Part shown: positions 39,779-39,896 of the stretch, piece after piece
Layout: each line of letters starts with the position of its first letter
Numbering within the stretch: the first letter of the stretch is position 1
Source: Anaerolineales bacterium
GTDB lineage: Bacteria; Chloroflexota; Anaerolineae; Anaerolineales; UBA6668
Length of the DNA stretch: 39,896 bases
NCBI GenBank assembly: GCA_020630175.1
Contig: JAHDBW010000007.1
Location: 1-39,896 of the forward strand
Reading direction: 5' to 3'
Notes under the pieces: generated by a model
Database searches by the model: none
Seen by the model: only the letters and a program-made list of their open reading frames with translations
Told to the model about the DNA's origin: nothing
Position numbers and translations under genes: made by a program

Positions 39779-39896
39779 GATCACCCTAGCCTAGTGCAGT
39801 AAACGTAAATCCAATTTGCAAAGGCTGCTTCTGTTGACTTCACCGCGACCAAGATGGTCTCCTTTGCAATAGACCACGAAAAGCCGACCCACCCCT
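39779..39896. other. noncoding right edge with a 9-bp inverted repeat
   Basis: No gene can be supported. TTGCAAAGG (39816-39824) and CCTTTGCAA (39861-39869) are perfect inverted copies 36 bases apart, and an inner GACC/GGTC stem lies at 39847-39859, so a small structured RNA or leader of an off-window gene is possible. Confidence 0.3.

Overview
The window is chromosomal, gene-dense bacterial DNA of moderate GC. It most likely comes from the phylum Chloroflexota, perhaps an Anaerolineae-like lineage. The support is inferential: a fused alpha-beta glycyl-tRNA synthetase, a DnaG with a C-x3-C zinc knuckle, MoxR/DUF58 operons, Thr/Pro-rich lipoprotein linkers, an HD protein and a 7TM-GAF protein of types I associate with that phylum, and no outer-membrane genes. 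No phage, insertion sequence, CRISPR array or rRNA is visible. Positions 1 to about 37,650 are read almost entirely from the minus strand; only the last two genes are on the plus strand.

Layout from left to right, with minus-strand genes read right to left. 11-1687: 3-methyladenine glycosylase and a CoxD-type MoxR ATPase. 1771-4308: FtsK/SpoIIIE translocase. 4582-5538: three-S1-domain RNA-binding protein with a clear terminator. 5987-8529: GNAT acetyltransferase followed by a multi-pass membrane/GAF protein ending in a sigma-4-like helix-turn-helix. 8684-13690: a six-gene cluster (small membrane protein, MoxR, DUF58, polytopic membrane protein, purine nucleoside phosphorylase, membrane-anchored Ig-like protein). 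13827-22963: cdd, recO, alpha/beta hydrolase, glyQS, dnaG and rpoD, in the same relative order as the cdd-era-recO-glyQ-glyS-dnaG-sigA region of Bacillus, but without era and with a hydrolase inserted. 23096-24684: glmU and tRNA-Gln(TTG). 24750-33663: a peptide-type ABC importer (two ATPases, two permeases, a highly expressed-looking lipoprotein binding protein with an Ala-rich stalk) plus a second binding lipoprotein. 33786-36297: HtrA-like lipoprotein protease and a DnaJ/CbpA co-chaperone. 36479-37654: DUF951 protein and a two-part acetyltransferase. 37907-39673, plus strand: HD-domain protein and a secreted FAS1-LysM-FAS1 protein.

Functionally this is housekeeping (replication, repair, transcription, translation, envelope precursor synthesis) mixed with nutrient uptake and envelope maintenance. 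The least ordinary material lies between genes: a family of heptamer-phased (and one tetramer-phased) short repeats, often in inverted pairs, recurs in at least six gaps; three hairpins separate the binding-protein gene from its permeases; and the rpoD, DUF951 and HD-gene promoters have dyads or leaderless geometry. Among proteins, the most unusual are the 7TM-GAF-HTH protein, the MoxR-DUF58-PNP cluster, the 75-residue Ala/Glu stalk and the FAS1-LysM-FAS1 architecture. No clearly new multi-gene system can be proved from the sequence alone.
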